64,000 nucleotides of DNA, from contig OX485804.1 in assembly GCA_950295325.1 (NCBI GenBank), forward strand, positions 5,704,001 to 5,768,000. The letters run 5' to 3'. The translations under genes were made by a program, and so were the position numbers. How positions within the stretch are numbered: the stretch's first letter is position 1; the number at the start of each line of letters is the position of its first letter. This document shows, one piece after another, positions 48,901-60,956 of the stretch. The notes under the pieces are model-generated. The model worked only from the letters and a program-made list of their open reading frames with translations, did no database searches and had not been told where the DNA came from. This DNA is from Polytrichum commune. Lineage: Eukaryota > Streptophyta > Polytrichopsida > Polytrichales > Polytrichaceae.

Positions 48901-50648
48901 ATGATCCATGCTAGTAGAAATATAGTTTTGCAATCCTGTATAACAAATCCAGAAATATTTGTACCCAAATGAGAGCGTTGCAAGTTGAGACATTTATCAG
49001 TTGTGCTTGTGCATGATTTATGTAGGTTCTGATAAGTTGTACGGTAAATATGCCCTAATGTGATTTTGGATCTTAGATCAGAAATCGCTTGTAGTGCTGT
49101 TGTTGGTGGTCAGAGGTCAAGGTCTACAGGGGGGATGGTTAAAAGTAGATAATTTTTTTCTGCATGAACTGAAAGCGATGGACAACTTTGTTTGCAAGTT
49201 GGAGCTGTTGACTTGGGATATGGAGCCGGGCGACTGCTTGGTGCACCACAGCTTTGCTGTCCATGGTGCTCCTGGAATTTCTTCCCAGAGTGGCAGGCGT
49301 AGAGCGTATGCAACTCGTTGGTTTGGAGAGGATGTTCGATTTGACCCTCGCCCAGGTCAGTTTGGTGCAAACTGGCTCACTGGTTTTTCATTTCCTGTTG
49401 TCAAGCTGGCATGAAACTGTAAAGGCTAAGTCATCTCAAATGTTTACAGCCCCATTGCGTGAACCTCGTTGAAACTTCAGAGGATTGTACTGGAAGCCAG
49501 TTGCCCTTGAAGATCTAATCATGTCCTTGAAGTGAGTGCCCTAGTCTGCTGTATATTTGGAAGCTTTGGCATATGTTTCAGGGAGTGAAATGAACAAGTT
49601 TTTATTACACTTCCTCCCCCTTAGGATGACTACTGCAATTACAAAGGAAAAATAGAGGTCAGTACTTCATTGAGGTTTGTAAATCTGACATGCTGTTCAG
49701 CATCATATAGCCCGGATCTATGTTCCAGCCCCAGGGGTGCACCCTTCATTAGAACCTAGAAACAGCTGCGTTTGCTACCCCTTTAAAATAAATTTGGTTG
49801 AAACTTAGGCATATACATACAATTTTAAGTGAGGGTATATGCAAAAGAAAATCATGTATGTAAAGAGGGTAGCAAAGTATACAAGAGTTATTTGGCCTGG
49901 GAAAAAGACTGTTGCCATATGTATGTCGTAGAACTACAAAGTTTTTGTGGTCACAACTTAGTTTTGCCTTCACAAGAGTTGAGACCATCTTTCCCCTCTA
50001 GCCCTAAATCTAATGGCCTCCCTCGTACATACGTCATGGATGAATGTCTAAAGAGCATGTCATTATCCTCAAAATTTTCCATCCTGTTTTCACCTATTCA
50101 TGAATGTTTGAAATTAAGGTCCTGAAGGCCTACCATACTATTCCATTTTATCCTAAGCATATTGAGCCCTCTCGTATACGTAAAGCTTTACTTTTCATAA
50201 TAAGAATAGACCTATGTATATTTTATACATTATTGTCTTCATATAACCTCGTCTTGTACACTCACGTATTCTTCCACATGCATTGAAGGGTGCACCTCCC
50301 CAGGGTTCCAGCGTAATCCAAGTGGTCACTTCTCTGTAATATATGTACTAAGAAATCAGGTCTATGAACTCATGTATACAAGTAACTCCTGGAAAGGTAG
50401 TGGAATCATAAACAACCACTTGTCTAGCAAACATGAGACTTGGTCTCACTGGAATCAATTAACGAAGAGCAGTTATTGAGAATGTGTGAAACCTTCTAAC
50501 CAAATAGTTCATGCCCCTCTCATCTGCTGCAGGAACTATGCACTATGTGTGGGCGAATGCTGGATTGGACCCACATCTCAAAGCTGGTGAATCCTTACAG
50601 AGTACTTTGTTTCCCAAAGTTCCTGTACCATCAGAGGTCAGAGTCTAA
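45913..50648 (+). CDS. Phytanoyl-CoA dioxygenase family protein (PHYHD1-like), spliced
   Basis: This is a predicted Fe(II)/2-oxoglutarate oxygenase. In-phase exons are 46715-46847 (from ATG), 47290-47319, 47540-47639, 48213-48416, 48752-48839, 49199-49355 and 50533-50648, for 275 residues. The family signatures are GRFHDDQFLW, then the metal pair His113-x-Asp115 in PWHNDHSYW. The distal His207 lies in FAVHGAPG, and 2-oxoglutarate-binding Arg lies in the RRRAYATRWFGED segment. The C-terminus is PKVPVPSEVRV. An upstream exon at 45913-46034 encodes an Arg/Ser-rich, acid-free start (MASRATGLWRALLRQGLSSG) that looks like an organelle presequence and ends at GC|GTAAGT. It does not join the 46.7-kb exon in phase, so a small exon may be missing or translation may start at 46715. 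The substrate is unknown. Intron 7 carries a transposon. Confidence 0.88.
49736..50302. mobile_element. Inverted-repeat element inside the dioxygenase gene intron
   Basis: The ends are GGTGCACCCTTCA and its inverse TGAAGGGTGCACC. The interior resembles 58200-58430 (GTAAAGA.GGTAGCAAA, then TGTGGTCACAA..TAGTTTTGCCTTCACAA type). It lies wholly in the last intron, so it need not affect the protein. A CCCAGG motif flanks both ends and may be the target duplication. Confidence 0.65.
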
Positions 50649-53600
50649 AACATCAAGGGATCACAGGCTTTGGACATGACAGAAGGGCTGCCCCGAGTTA
50701 CTATACATTCTCATAAATTGTATTATTGATGACACACACACATATATATACATATACCAAGATTTAGCATAGTGAATTCTATCACGAGGACAAAAACAGT
50801 GGGTAAAAGTTAAGGGATTATTTTTTAAGAATCGGAGTTTGTGGGTTGCATGCTTTGATTGGATGTAATTGGTGTCAACTGCACTTGTATTGTGAATTTC
50901 GACTACATATGATTGTGTTATGGTGTGATTTCATGATACTTGTATAGTATTTCTTTTATGTCGAAGATTTCATAAATTATCAATCTTGAAAGGTGAATAT
51001 ATATATATATATCATTGAGTTACATAACTATAGTACAGATTAAGCTATTTTCCACTATCATTTGTTAGGTAAAGTTGATATAGGGGCGGGCGAAATGGCT
51101 CTCAATTTGGGCTTGCTTCTGAAGGAAACTGCAAAATTAATACTAAGATTATTTCTGAAAATAACAAACTTAAGTAAGGATTGAGTATTTATCTAGTATG
51201 TCAAGTGTTTTTTGCATTGTTTTATGGTTTTGTGAATTGGAGTTCTGGAAGATGTTGTTGTTATCCTTAACAAGACAGGAACAACCATCCAATGTTTGGA
51301 GGTGCATCTTGTCTTTGGTGTATGAGGTGGAAACTCTCTGGTTCCAACACAGTCTCTGGATATAGACATTTTGGGTCTCCTGACCTCATAGCTCCCTTGC
51401 GGTTCCCAAGAGAACACGACCAAACTCTAGCGAGTCCAAGAATAAGAGGAATATTCTTTAAATTTATGTTCATTTATAAGTCTTAACATGGGAAAGGCAA
51501 GCTAAACAAGAATAAAACGAAACTCAAGATTTTTGTGATTGTAGGATCTTTTCCCATTTCTCATCTATAATTGTAGGGAACTTACAATGCAAATTTTGAG
51601 TTGTTGATTGTTCACATGCAATTTCACTCTTGGGTTTACGTAAGTGGAAAGACCATCATTATTAGACCTGTTATTTATGTTAAAATACTCATTAAGAGGC
51701 ATATCTCTCATACATGCATGGAGTTCAACTCATCCTGGGAACATTTCATCCTTCTTTGAGGTACGTAGGAACCAATGGTGCTTATCTTGCATCTGCATTT
51801 GCATTGTGGATGAAAAAGGATAAGTGAAGATGTCACATACCACTCAAATATAAGTGTCCGATTAAGTTAAGTAAGTGAATTAGGTACATCTACCTTAAAA
51901 AAACAAAAATGTTACAACTGTGCGACAAGGTGGATGTTGGGTCTGGACATAGGATAAAGACGAGGACGATACACAAACAAAAAACCGCTTCAAGAATGCC
52001 GCTTGCTCAATGATCTTGTTTGCACTTGCTTAATCTAATGCGCTGCTCACGTCTCCATGACAATCTTGATGCTTATGCTGACGAAGTTGATCATCTGAAT
52101 CAACACACCTTGGTTGACATGATGAAGTAACTCAGGGCAAGCCCACTCATCCTACATCCTACATCCTACATTTGCATTTGCATTTTTTCATTTGCAACAC
52201 ATATGCATGTGCACGATGATCTTCTACTCATGCTGACATCTGCAAAAAGTGGATGGAAAGTTAGGCCAAGTTGTTGAACCTCCTTACATATGTGAGAGAT
52301 GTGCAAAGAGGGTTGTAAACAATAAGACAACAAAATTTTAACCCTTTGACTATAGAAGACTTTGTCAAAATATAAAAGACTGTTTTATGAGAATGGAAGG
52401 AAATAAATCAGAAATGTATTTATTCTAACTAACTATCCAGAAGTTAACCTCAATCGTGGTACCCTTTCCATTTTGAATTATAACCTCAAATTCATAGATT
52501 TATGTAATGGAGTAAAAGCATTGAGGCTAACCTTCAAACTTGAATGTGATTTGGGAAATGATTGAAATTAAGCACCAATTTTGATAGAATTTAGAATGTA
52601 TAAGAAACTTGAAGTTGTGTCTCATAAGAATATTTGGATTTTATTATTTTATTATTTATTTATTTTCATTTCCATGTTTCATCTTTTTAACTTATGTGGA
52701 ATTGTAAGGTACAAGCCTCCCATTCCGTAAGTTCAACACATCAATATTATTCTAAAGGTTAACAAAATGTATATTGACATGTGCATTTAGGTTGCATGTG
52801 CGAATAGGTTGCCTCTTTAGCCATGGTCATTGCATTTGGTCAAAATTAGATAACAAAGCTTATAACTTTCTTTCTTCGTCCGTATAGCAATCACATTGTT
52901 AAAAAGGAAACTACAACATTAAAATTTCAAAATAATGTGAAATGTCAATAATTAGCGTGGGGCAATCTAATTGCACATATTAGTGGGGGAGAGGGAATCA
53001 TTGCATACAAGCATTATTTACCTCTCATTCATCGAACATGAAACCTTCAAGACCCCTTGTATGTGTGTAGCTGATTAATATGGCCTAGACTAATTTGGGG
53101 TTTTTAAAGCTAAATCGATGTTAGAAGCAACTAACACTAGATCAATTTACAAGCTACATAATATTCCAAGGCTTTTATGTTGGATGAATAAGAGGTACGC
53201 TCGTATGCAATTATTCCCTTGCTCCATATTAGTGTAACTCATTCTTACATTTGGGCATTATCATGACCTAGTGTACATAAATAACAGCCTTAATTCCATG
53301 AATACCGATCTCAATTATTGCATTATTTGATTATGGTAAGCACGAGATTCTATCACAAATTGTATTTAAGAATGAAGTTCACATTTTAATTGAAAATAAT
53401 GTCTTAAGATTCTTTATAACAAATTGTGGATGTTCATTAATTACTTACAAATTTCTCTACAATCTTTGAATGTTTAACTCTCTTAGAGTTGAATCTCATT
53501 CATATAGATCAATATAAAACATTCTTTTTCAATGTAAAGGGTGTGATACAAAGGTTCAGGGCTCCGCATAATCCGTAAAGCCAAATCACTAAAAGGCCAT

Positions 53601-53749
53601 CATTTGGGGAAAAAAAGAAAGAAACAACGTGGGTAAATAGAAGAAGGCAGGATGAATGAAAGTCATCCAAGCTGAATCTGCATCTTCATTTCGGAGACCA
53701 CTTTTCATTCCCAGATGCAAGTGCAAGAACGATTGGGCTTGCTCTCATA
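50649..53749. other. AT-rich spacer, no gene recognised
   Basis: The start presumably includes the 3' untranslated region of the dioxygenase gene. A (TA)n run lies at about 50999-51012 and a short CATCCTA triplication near 52149. No domain or RNA gene was seen. Confidence 0.45.
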
Positions 53750-53752
53750 TAA

Positions 53753-54952
53753 GGGGCTATTTACACCATGGACCATGAAGTTGTCCCAAGGTTATGTAAA
53801 ATCTGTATTTGGCTATTGAACTCTTCCCAGGACCATTTCAGTTTACACGAAGGAAAAAATGTCAGCATGACCATGAAGTGCGAGGTCCCCAGAAGACATA
53901 TTTTTGAGGCTTACATTATTTGCTGACATGATCCAATAGGTTTTGCGGTGGGAAAGGCAAAAGAGGTGTTCTAGTAGAAAAAGGCAAGGGCCCATGGCAA
54001 AGAAATATTATTGGGTGCAAGCATGGTAAAGTGGACCAAAAAATTGGTCCGGTATACTAAAACCATAATTTTTTTGGTCAAAGGCCTAAAAGTAGTAGCA
54101 AAGTGTTGTTTGAATTGGATTTCTTTTCATGATGACCTTTGTTGTTGTGTTGAATACTCAATTGTAGAAAATCAAGTTGAGATCTCCAATACTTATCATG
54201 ATGCTCAAAAGCAAATGGTTGAGTTTGGTTTTGGATGTAGATTTCATGACCTTTATTATTTTGAAGGTGGAATTTTCTTCCATATTCCTTGAATTCATTA
54301 TCCACTTGAGGGCGTCATCACAAAACTTTGTGGAAAACCATCAATTCAATGAAATTTTATTGTACTTTAAACAAATTCTAAACAATCACTTGTTCAATAT
54401 GATCACCTACTTGCACACCACTTGTACCATCTTCTAGAATATGTAGACTTTTCTTATAATTCTTCCTATCATCACAATTTGCTTGGATTTGTAGAGCGGT
54501 ATGTTTTTAACATGTCTATGAATTTTTTCTTCACAAAATTCAAAGTTAGTGTATAGTTTTGAATCACTTTCATTGAACACTAGGCAGGGATCATGAGTTG
54601 TCCACTTTACCGTGCTTGCACTCTATTATAATAAATTTTTTATTGAAATTTATTCTGGGGAAGAAAAGACAAAGACAAGAGAAGACAAGAGAATGGTCAA
54701 ACTTGATTGTTTTTTCTTCCAAATTTGTCCTTTTTGGACATATGTTTATTAATTTTTTTTAGCACAATCACTTTTGGGTGCATGGTCATTCCTCTTGGTC
54801 TACATTTAGGTTACACCTAGTGAGGGGCCCAAAGGCTTTGTAAATTGATTTTTTTAAGAAATCGGACGATGAAAGTTGGACCATGAAGTCGTACCATGGA
54901 AAAAGGTCATCTTCCATGGTCCGACTTCATGATTCATGGTGTAAACCGACCC
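53753..54952. mobile_element. PIF/Harbinger-like inverted-repeat element, non-autonomous
   Basis: The left end GGGGCTATTTACACCATG and inverted right end GGGTCGGTTTACACCATG are flanked by TAA on both sides (53750-53752, 54953-54955). A TAA target duplication with GGG-starting ends is typical of PIF/Harbinger and Tourist elements. No transposase was seen in the 1.2 kb. A second inverted-repeat element is nested inside. Confidence 0.8.
54013..54623. mobile_element. Nested inverted-repeat element
   Basis: The ends GGGTGCAAGCATGGTAAAG and, inverted, GAGTGCAAGCACGGTAAAG extend to 24 bases. Flanks share TATTAT, a possible target duplication. The right part resembles 58370-58505, including TTGTCCACTTTAC.GTGCTTGCAC, so several members of the family are present. 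Confidence 0.78.
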
Positions 54953-54955
54953 TAA

Positions 54956-56409
54956 GATTGATGGGTCTTGAGTGACACATTTTCTTAATCTTAATTTCAT
55001 TGGTATCAGGTTTGGTGAGGATCAAAGAGAAAACATAGTAAAGGCACATTTAAAAAAAAGATTGGACGTTGTCTTCAAATATAAAAAACTATTCTACACG
55101 CAAATAGTGAACACAATCGGGAGGACCTATCTATCCAGTTAAAAAATCAACAGACATGCACTTCCAATAACCATAACTAAATCACGTGAGGTCCGATTTT
55201 CGTACTGGTTTTTGTAGATGTTTCATCATAGATTTGCTAATGCAACACGAGTTTTGTTGTGTAAATCTAATCTGTAGAAGTCGGAGAACATGAAAATCAA
55301 GCCAAGTGACGACCACTTACCTTTAGTAAGTTAATTTTGCATTGTAGTTAAGGATGTTATACTGACCCAATTAATTGCCACCGTTGGATCGAGTCGCTGT
55401 TGAGTGGGGACAAAGTAAGTTTCTAAAGTGGCCATGCAAGGGAGGCTTTTCCACATGGAAGCACATGGCCACTGTCGCTTATGGTAGGAGCACATTAAAC
55501 CGAGAAGTTAAGGTATTTGGGAAAGGTTTTATAATTATAATTATAATATTTATAAAAATAAGATTTTCTCATGTAGAAAAGAAAGAGACCAAGTATATTG
55601 CGATTCTTTTATTTCTCCCTTTCAATACTAAAATAAATAACTTTTTCTGAAGTGAAAACTATGTTGGTACTGAAAACTATTAGGGGACCTTGATGTTCAC
55701 ACAATGAACATTCTCAAACCAACACATATATATTATGCAAGATATCGAGGCTGTTGGTTTTGGGTGCTATCTTGGTCTAAGACGCTTCTACCTTATTGCA
55801 ATCCCCTTGCCCCATCAGTGTTGTAATAAATACAACTTTTTGAAGTGAAAACTATGTTGGCACTGAGAACCCATAAGGGACTTTGATGTTCACATGGTGA
55901 ACATTCTCAAATCCACATGTACTTATTATGCAAGATGTCGAGGGTGTTGGTTTTGGGTGTTGTCTTGGTTGGTGGTGCTCGTACCTTCTTTCTTCCTTTG
56001 AAGGTTATCCTCCTCATAGATTCCTCGCCACCATCCTCCGAGTACTTTTGCAATTCCATTTTGATGCCTGCAACTCACCTTCTGGAAGCAGCTGTAGGTT
56101 AACGTGTCAAGCCCGCTCTCAAGCCGATTCAATCATTCTGCTTGTCAGCTGCTGCAAATCGGAGCATATTAGCTCACTGCGAGGTAAACTTCAACATCAG
56201 GAAGCCTTGCTCTGTAATGACTCTGGATTTCTGCGATCGGGGTCAGTTTTGGGGTTGGTGAGTGTGCGTTTCTCTCGCCGAAGCTTACACGGATTATGGT
56301 TTCTTGAAGAGGACTTCACGTGCTTGCTACCACTCCTGAATTTTCCTGTATCGCATACTGTGGAATTCGGTAGTGGTATGGTAGCCTACAGCTAGTGCAT
56401 CGTATTGCA
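54956..56409. other. Spacer with a tandem duplication
   Basis: 55647-55825 and 55838-55990 are diverged tandem copies sharing GAAGTGAAAACTATGTTGG, TTGATGTTCACA and TTGGTTTTGGGTG. An open frame at 55928-56395 (155 codons) has no recognisable domain and is not called as a gene. Confidence 0.5.
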
Positions 56410-56865
56410 GAGTGTTGTCAAGTGCCTAATAATGCAATCCTTATGGAAGGATGTCAATTTGACGAGCACTTGTCTAGTGTAGAGATGGATGTCGTGATGT
56501 TTTGAGTTACTGGCTAATAGGTGTACATAGATGATAGAAGTTGGCAGTTAGTATAGATCAATTAAGAAACATTTTGAGTGTTGTCAAGTGCCTGAAGTGC
56601 AACCCTTTTGCAAGTAAAACTAGAAGCTCAGGATGGAAGAATGCCAAATTTACAATCTCTTTCCATTGTAGAGCTGCATCTCGTGATGGTTTGAAGTAAT
56701 CTCCGGCGTACAGGTGTAGATGATAGAAGTCTGCAGTTAGTATATGTTGATTGTGAATCACGTTTGAGTGTTGTTAAGTGCCTTAATTTCAACCTTATTG
56801 CTAGTGGAGGTGGGACCTCAGGATGGAAGGATGTCAGATTTACAAGCACTTTCCAGTGTAAGGTA
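56410..56865. repeat. Tandem repeat, about 190-bp unit
   Basis: Three diverged units begin with GTGTTGTCAAGTGCCT at about 56412 and 56578, and GTGTTGTTAAGTGCCT at about 56769. Units share GGATGGAAG.ATG and AGATGATAGAAGT..GCAGTTAGTAT. The third is partial. Confidence 0.85.
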
Positions 56866-57804
56866 TGTGGGTGTTGTTTGGTTCCTTTATCATGTTCTCC
56901 AACTTGCACAGATTAGATTTACACAGCAAAACTCGTGTTGCATTAGAAAAATCTTTGATGAGTCATATGCAAAAACCGGACCTCCTCTGGTTTAGTCATG
57001 GTTATTGGAAGTGCGTGTTTGTTGATTTCTTAACTGGATACATAGGTCCTCCCAATTGTGTTCACTATTGAGTGTAGAGTAGTTATTGATATTTGAAAAT
57101 GCAATCGAATCTCTTTGAAACATGTGTCTTGATGATGTTTGCTCTTTGATTCTCACCGAACCACATAACAATCAAATTTAGGCGTTTGATTAAGAAAAGT
57201 AACCACATAACACCTGCATACATTAGAGATGGATCTTGTGATGAATCATTTGAAGTACTAGGCATGATGGTGGAAATCTAAAAAATAGTCTTGTGGTTGT
57301 GCATTTCTAAGTCAAGGATATGTACCTCTTGGAACTATCTTGGAGTCATGTATTTAGGATTGATTTAGTTGTTTTCTCCATGTCTTGATGGGAGGCGAAG
57401 TTGTTATCATAACATTATTAAGCTCTTACCAACTGTTCCATTCTAATAATATCAATACATAATTGCTTCACTCGAGTTTTTTAGCCTAAATATGCTTGTG
57501 TAGTGCTCTGTTGTGAGAATAAACATAATATAATTATGAATAGAATTTGGCTCATTACCAACCCCACCCAACATATAAACTCAGCTAAATAATGTTATGA
57601 TGTGATGGAGCAGGTGTAAATTGGATTTGAACGTGCAGACCAATAACTTAGCTTGCTACTTAAGAAGCGGACTACTGCTAAGGTATGTGGGGCCTAAACG
57701 GATGCCCATTCTAAAGTGGTCATGAGAATCTTCTAGGATGTACCTCGTCTCTTTGTTTTAGTATCCAAATTTAGGAGTTTGTTGGGGTGGGTGGGGATGG
57801 GGGG
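56866..57804. other. Spacer, no gene recognised
   Basis: Only short frames were seen. A fragment near 57220-57260 recalls the preceding tandem unit. Confidence 0.4.
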
Positions 57805-58505
57805 GGGGGGCACCCTTCAATAAAACCTAGAAACATTTGTGTTTACTACACTAAATATTGCATTTAGTATCACTTCCTATTTGGAATTACGCACATGTAT
57901 CATTATTTACTGCATATCTTTTTTTTTTGTCAACAAAGGTCAAATTGGTTGTTTGGACATTATAGAGCATTATTATCTTTACTTGGTAAAAAGATAAATC
58001 AATAGTAAAAAGATATAGCAACATGTAACTCCAAATAGTAAGTGACATTAAATATCATATTTAGTGTAGTCTTACCCGGGCCTTTAAAACATTTCTATAT
58101 TCAAAAGGGGGGGGGGGTAAAACTTAGTATTATATGTACATTTTAATTTGAGGTTATATAGGTGGAGATATGTATACACAGGAAATATAAATTAATTAAT
58201 TAATCCTCAATGTAAAGAAGGTAGCAAAAGCTTTACAAGATTTGTTTGGCCACGAAAAAAGATTATTGCTATATGCATATTGTAGAAGTACAAAGTTTGT
58301 GTGGTCACAAGGTAGTTTGCCTTCACAAAGGTTGGGATTTTTTTGGTCATCATAAATTACTTGGCTTTGTAGATCAATATGTTTTTAAAACATCTATGGA
58401 TTTTTCCTTCAAAGAATTTAAAGTTAGGAGATAAAATTGAATCACTTTCACTTAACAGTAAGCATGGATTAGGAGTTGTCCACTTTACTGTGCTTGCACC
58501 CACAT
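57805..58505. mobile_element. Composite inverted-repeat element copy with inserted MITE
   Basis: The left end (GCACCCTTCA.TA.AACCTAGAAAC) matches the element at 49736. The right end (TTGTCCACTTTACTGTGCTTG) matches the element at 54623. A CACTAAAT-family MITE (57848-58074) interrupts it. Its body shares GTAAAGA.GGTAGCAAA with the 49.7-kb copy. Confidence 0.6.
57848..58074. mobile_element. CACTAAAT-family MITE
   Basis: The left end CTACACTAAATATTGCATTT and right end ATATCATATTTAGTGTAG pair as inverted repeats with TA at both borders. It resembles the copy at 45314-45535 in length and ends. Confidence 0.8.
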
Positions 58506-59548
58506 AGATTAACCCACATTCGAATTGGCGACACTCAGTTCACAAAAAGATTAGTGTGTTCTGCGTTGCTCTGGGTTCATGGTAGGAGAGTAATTTTTGT
58601 GAGGGAGGTGTTGGGTGTGTGGTACAATGAAGTAAAGATACAAGATACATGGATTAGCTCTTAGGTTTTTTATTCTATTTTTTATTTGGTGAGCAACTAC
58701 AAAATATGAGTCATTCTCCTCTCTTTCATAGGCAAATACGTCTTGGATAATGGTCATTGGGTGGAGATGGTTGATCGACGGGAGGGCACAAGCATGTTCC
58801 ACCCAATGCCCATTATCTAATGTCATGTCGATGTGAGGAGATTAGATCCCATACCATTGAAGAACTTTACAAACAATCTATTGGAATTTGTCATGATAAT
58901 TTGTGAATGAGATAGATGTATTAATTTGAATGTGTGGTTTACTCTAAGAAACAGTTGATGAGGGCATCATCTCTTCCCGATGGAAACTAGACTAATGTGC
59001 AACATCGGTGAACGGACCTTAAGGCTAGTTCAAACGAGTCCCAAGTCCTATGTCCTAGTCCACTCAAGGTCAATCCATGCGATCTCAGCCGTTGAGAGCA
59101 TAGAAATTGAAACTTACTAGTTCACACAAGATCCAAAGTCCTAAGTCTCAAGATGACATGGATGCCTACATGATATCACTTTATGGAGGTGAGGCTTGGG
59201 ACTTGTGTTGAGAGAGTTGCGTCAAGCCAAATGCTAGACCCAACTTTCAACACAAGTCCCAAGATGTTTTTCACATAACACAATCAAGATATCACTTTAA
59301 TGAATATAAGTTAAACCACATGTCAATGGTTTCTTGACGACCGAAAGTTGGGACTTTTGCCTCCATGTTGGGACATGCTTAGGCTGCGAGCTGTTTGTCG
59401 CTAACTCTCGGTTTCAATACTGTTTCGACTCCAGAGCAATCTAGCTTTGCAAATTGGCGAAGGACCGCTATCAGTTTTCCGCCATAGCAGAAATCAAATA
59501 GAGTCGTAGATCCATCTTCGACTGGAAGGAGTGTTGGTGAAGTAAGCA
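58506..59548. other. 5' flank of the nitroreductase gene with hairpins
   Basis: Two inverted repeats stand out. CATTGGGTGGA..TCCACCCAATG lies at about 58757-58808. A perfect 17-bp pair, CTTGGGACTTGTGTTGA and its inverse, lies at 59195-59211 and 59247-59263. No gene or promoter element was assigned. Confidence 0.6.
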
Positions 59549-60202
59549 ATGATGGCCGACATCGAGCAAGTCATCAAAGCTCGGCATTCGACCCGCAAGT
59601 TCCTGTCGGACGCCGTGCCACGAGCCGTGCTCGACGAGGCGTTGGAGTTGGCGCAGCTCGCGCCGTCGAACTCCAACATCCAGCCGTGGTTCGTCGTCAT
59701 CGCGCAGGGAGCCCGGCGCGACCGGTTGAAAGAAGTTTTGCTCAAGGAAGCGCAAGAGGCCCCGCCTCCGATCCCCAAGCTGCCGGAAACGTTCAAGCAC
59801 TTCCGGCAGGAGTTGGGCGCTCAAGTTTACGGGGCAATGGGAATCGCGCGGGAGGACAAGGACAGCCGGCGGGCGGCCGTCCTGCGCAACTTCGAGTTCT
59901 TTGGGGCACCCGTGGTCGCGATCATCTGCATCCACCGCGACCTCGGGGTCGCGGACTCGGTGAGCGTCGGGATGTGGCTCCAGACCTTGGTCCTCGCGCT
60001 CACTGCGCGTGGGCTTGGCACATGTTGCCAGGTCTCGCTCGCGGCGTACCCCGACGTCTTGCGCGCTGAATTGAACATTCCTGCCGAGTTGACCATCATT
60101 TGCGGCCTGGCGATCGGGTACGAAGACCCCGCGTTCCCCGCAAACAATTTGCATATTGGCCGAGCAGCTTTGCAAAACAATGTTGTTATCATGGATTCGT
60201 AG
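59549..60202 (+). CDS. Nitroreductase-family flavoprotein, intronless and GC-rich
   Basis: The predicted FMN enzyme would use NAD(P)H to reduce nitro or quinone compounds. Its single open frame is 217 codons, close to the usual length of the family. The FMN-phosphate region is ARHSTRKF near the N-terminus, followed by AQLAPSNSNIQPWFVV. The middle holds GAPVVAIICIHRD and SVGMWLQTLVLALTARGLGTCC. The C-terminal GLAIGYEDPAFPANNLHIGRA is typical of the fold. Two ATGs are adjacent (59549 and 59552); the second has the better context (GATGGCC). The gene is much richer in G/C than its flanks and lacks introns, unlike other genes here. Acquisition from bacteria or retroposition is possible. No targeting peptide is evident, and the substrate is unknown. 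Confidence 0.92.
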   Translation: MMADIEQVIKARHSTRKFLSDAVPRAVLDEALELAQLAPSNSNIQPWFVVIAQGARRDRLKEVLLKEAQEAPPPIPKLPETFKHFRQELGAQVYGAMGIAREDKDSRRAAVLRNFEFFGAPVVAIICIHRDLGVADSVSVGMWLQTLVLALTARGLGTCCQVSLAAYPDVLRAELNIPAELTIICGLAIGYEDPAFPANNLHIGRAALQNNVVIMDS

Positions 60203-60225
60203 AAACCTTGGCAACACGGGTCGTG

Positions 60226-60272
60226 GGGTCGCGGACTCAATCAGCGTCGGGATGTGGCTGCAAATCATGGAT
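60226..60272 (+). pseudogene. Nitroreductase fragment 1
   Basis: Just after the intact gene's stop codon, GGGGTCGCGGACTC..GCGTCGGGATGTGGCT repeats the gene's own 59946-59990 with a few changes. Only about 47 bases remain before repeat D sequence follows. Confidence 0.8.
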
Positions 60273-60339
60273 GAAATCAGGTCGATTGAAACAACTGCTT
60301 ATACACCTGAATTGGAAAAATGCATCTGTTGCAAGGCAT

Positions 60340-60605
60340 TATGTGAAACCCACCCAATCATAGTCATGAGTATACGGGTGAACCATACATTGTCAACCAA
60401 TCATGTGAAACCTAAGGGTTTGTTCTTGAAGAATATCAATGTGGGTCGGCCTGTCTACCCACCCATTCAAGGTGTTCGCCTTTGAAATAAAGAATATTCT
60501 TTGAGGTCATTTCAATGCTTGCGGTATCCATTTCGGAATTACGGATGGAATTAGACAGACTAAAAAACGAGGCAATGTTTCAAATCACACAACATCAACA
60601 TTGGA
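60340..60605. repeat. Dispersed repeat D, copy 3
   Basis: It matches the right part of 38755-39155 (TCAACCAA.C.TGTG.AAACCTA, TTCAAGGTGTTC.CCTT, GGAATTACGGATGGA). It lies between the two nitroreductase fragments. Confidence 0.7.
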
Positions 60606-60675
60606 GTGTGAATATTTAGATATCCATATAGTAACAACCAATGAGAGGTGTCAACACTACTAGAATCCAATGGAT

Positions 60676-60775
60676 TTAATGTCATATTCATTTTGTCAAC
60701 TTTGTGACATTCTTAGTTTCCACTAAGAGAAAGTGTCATATTTGTGACATTATTGTCCTTAATAAGTTGACATTA
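60676..60775. repeat. Short inverted repeat, MITE-like
   Basis: TTAATGTCATATT..TTGTCAACTTTGTGACATT is followed by inverted TGTCATATTTGTGACATT and AAGTTGACATTA. Non-coding, about 100 bp. Confidence 0.5.
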
Positions 60776-60956
60776 GTGCAGGTGCAATGAGAGGAATGAA
60801 AACTAGGGGTAAGGAAATTGAGGTATACATGGGCCTACTAGGCCATGTGGTCATTCCATGAACGACAGTAATCCTTGAAACTAAGAGTGCATTGGACAAT
60901 CAAACTTGTTGATACAGTAGCATTTCTTGCATCGATAATCAGAATGATATGTGATT

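Noticed and set aside
55928-56395. 155-codon open frame
   Set aside because: No recognisable domain; it begins inside a tandem duplication and has no splice or homology support.
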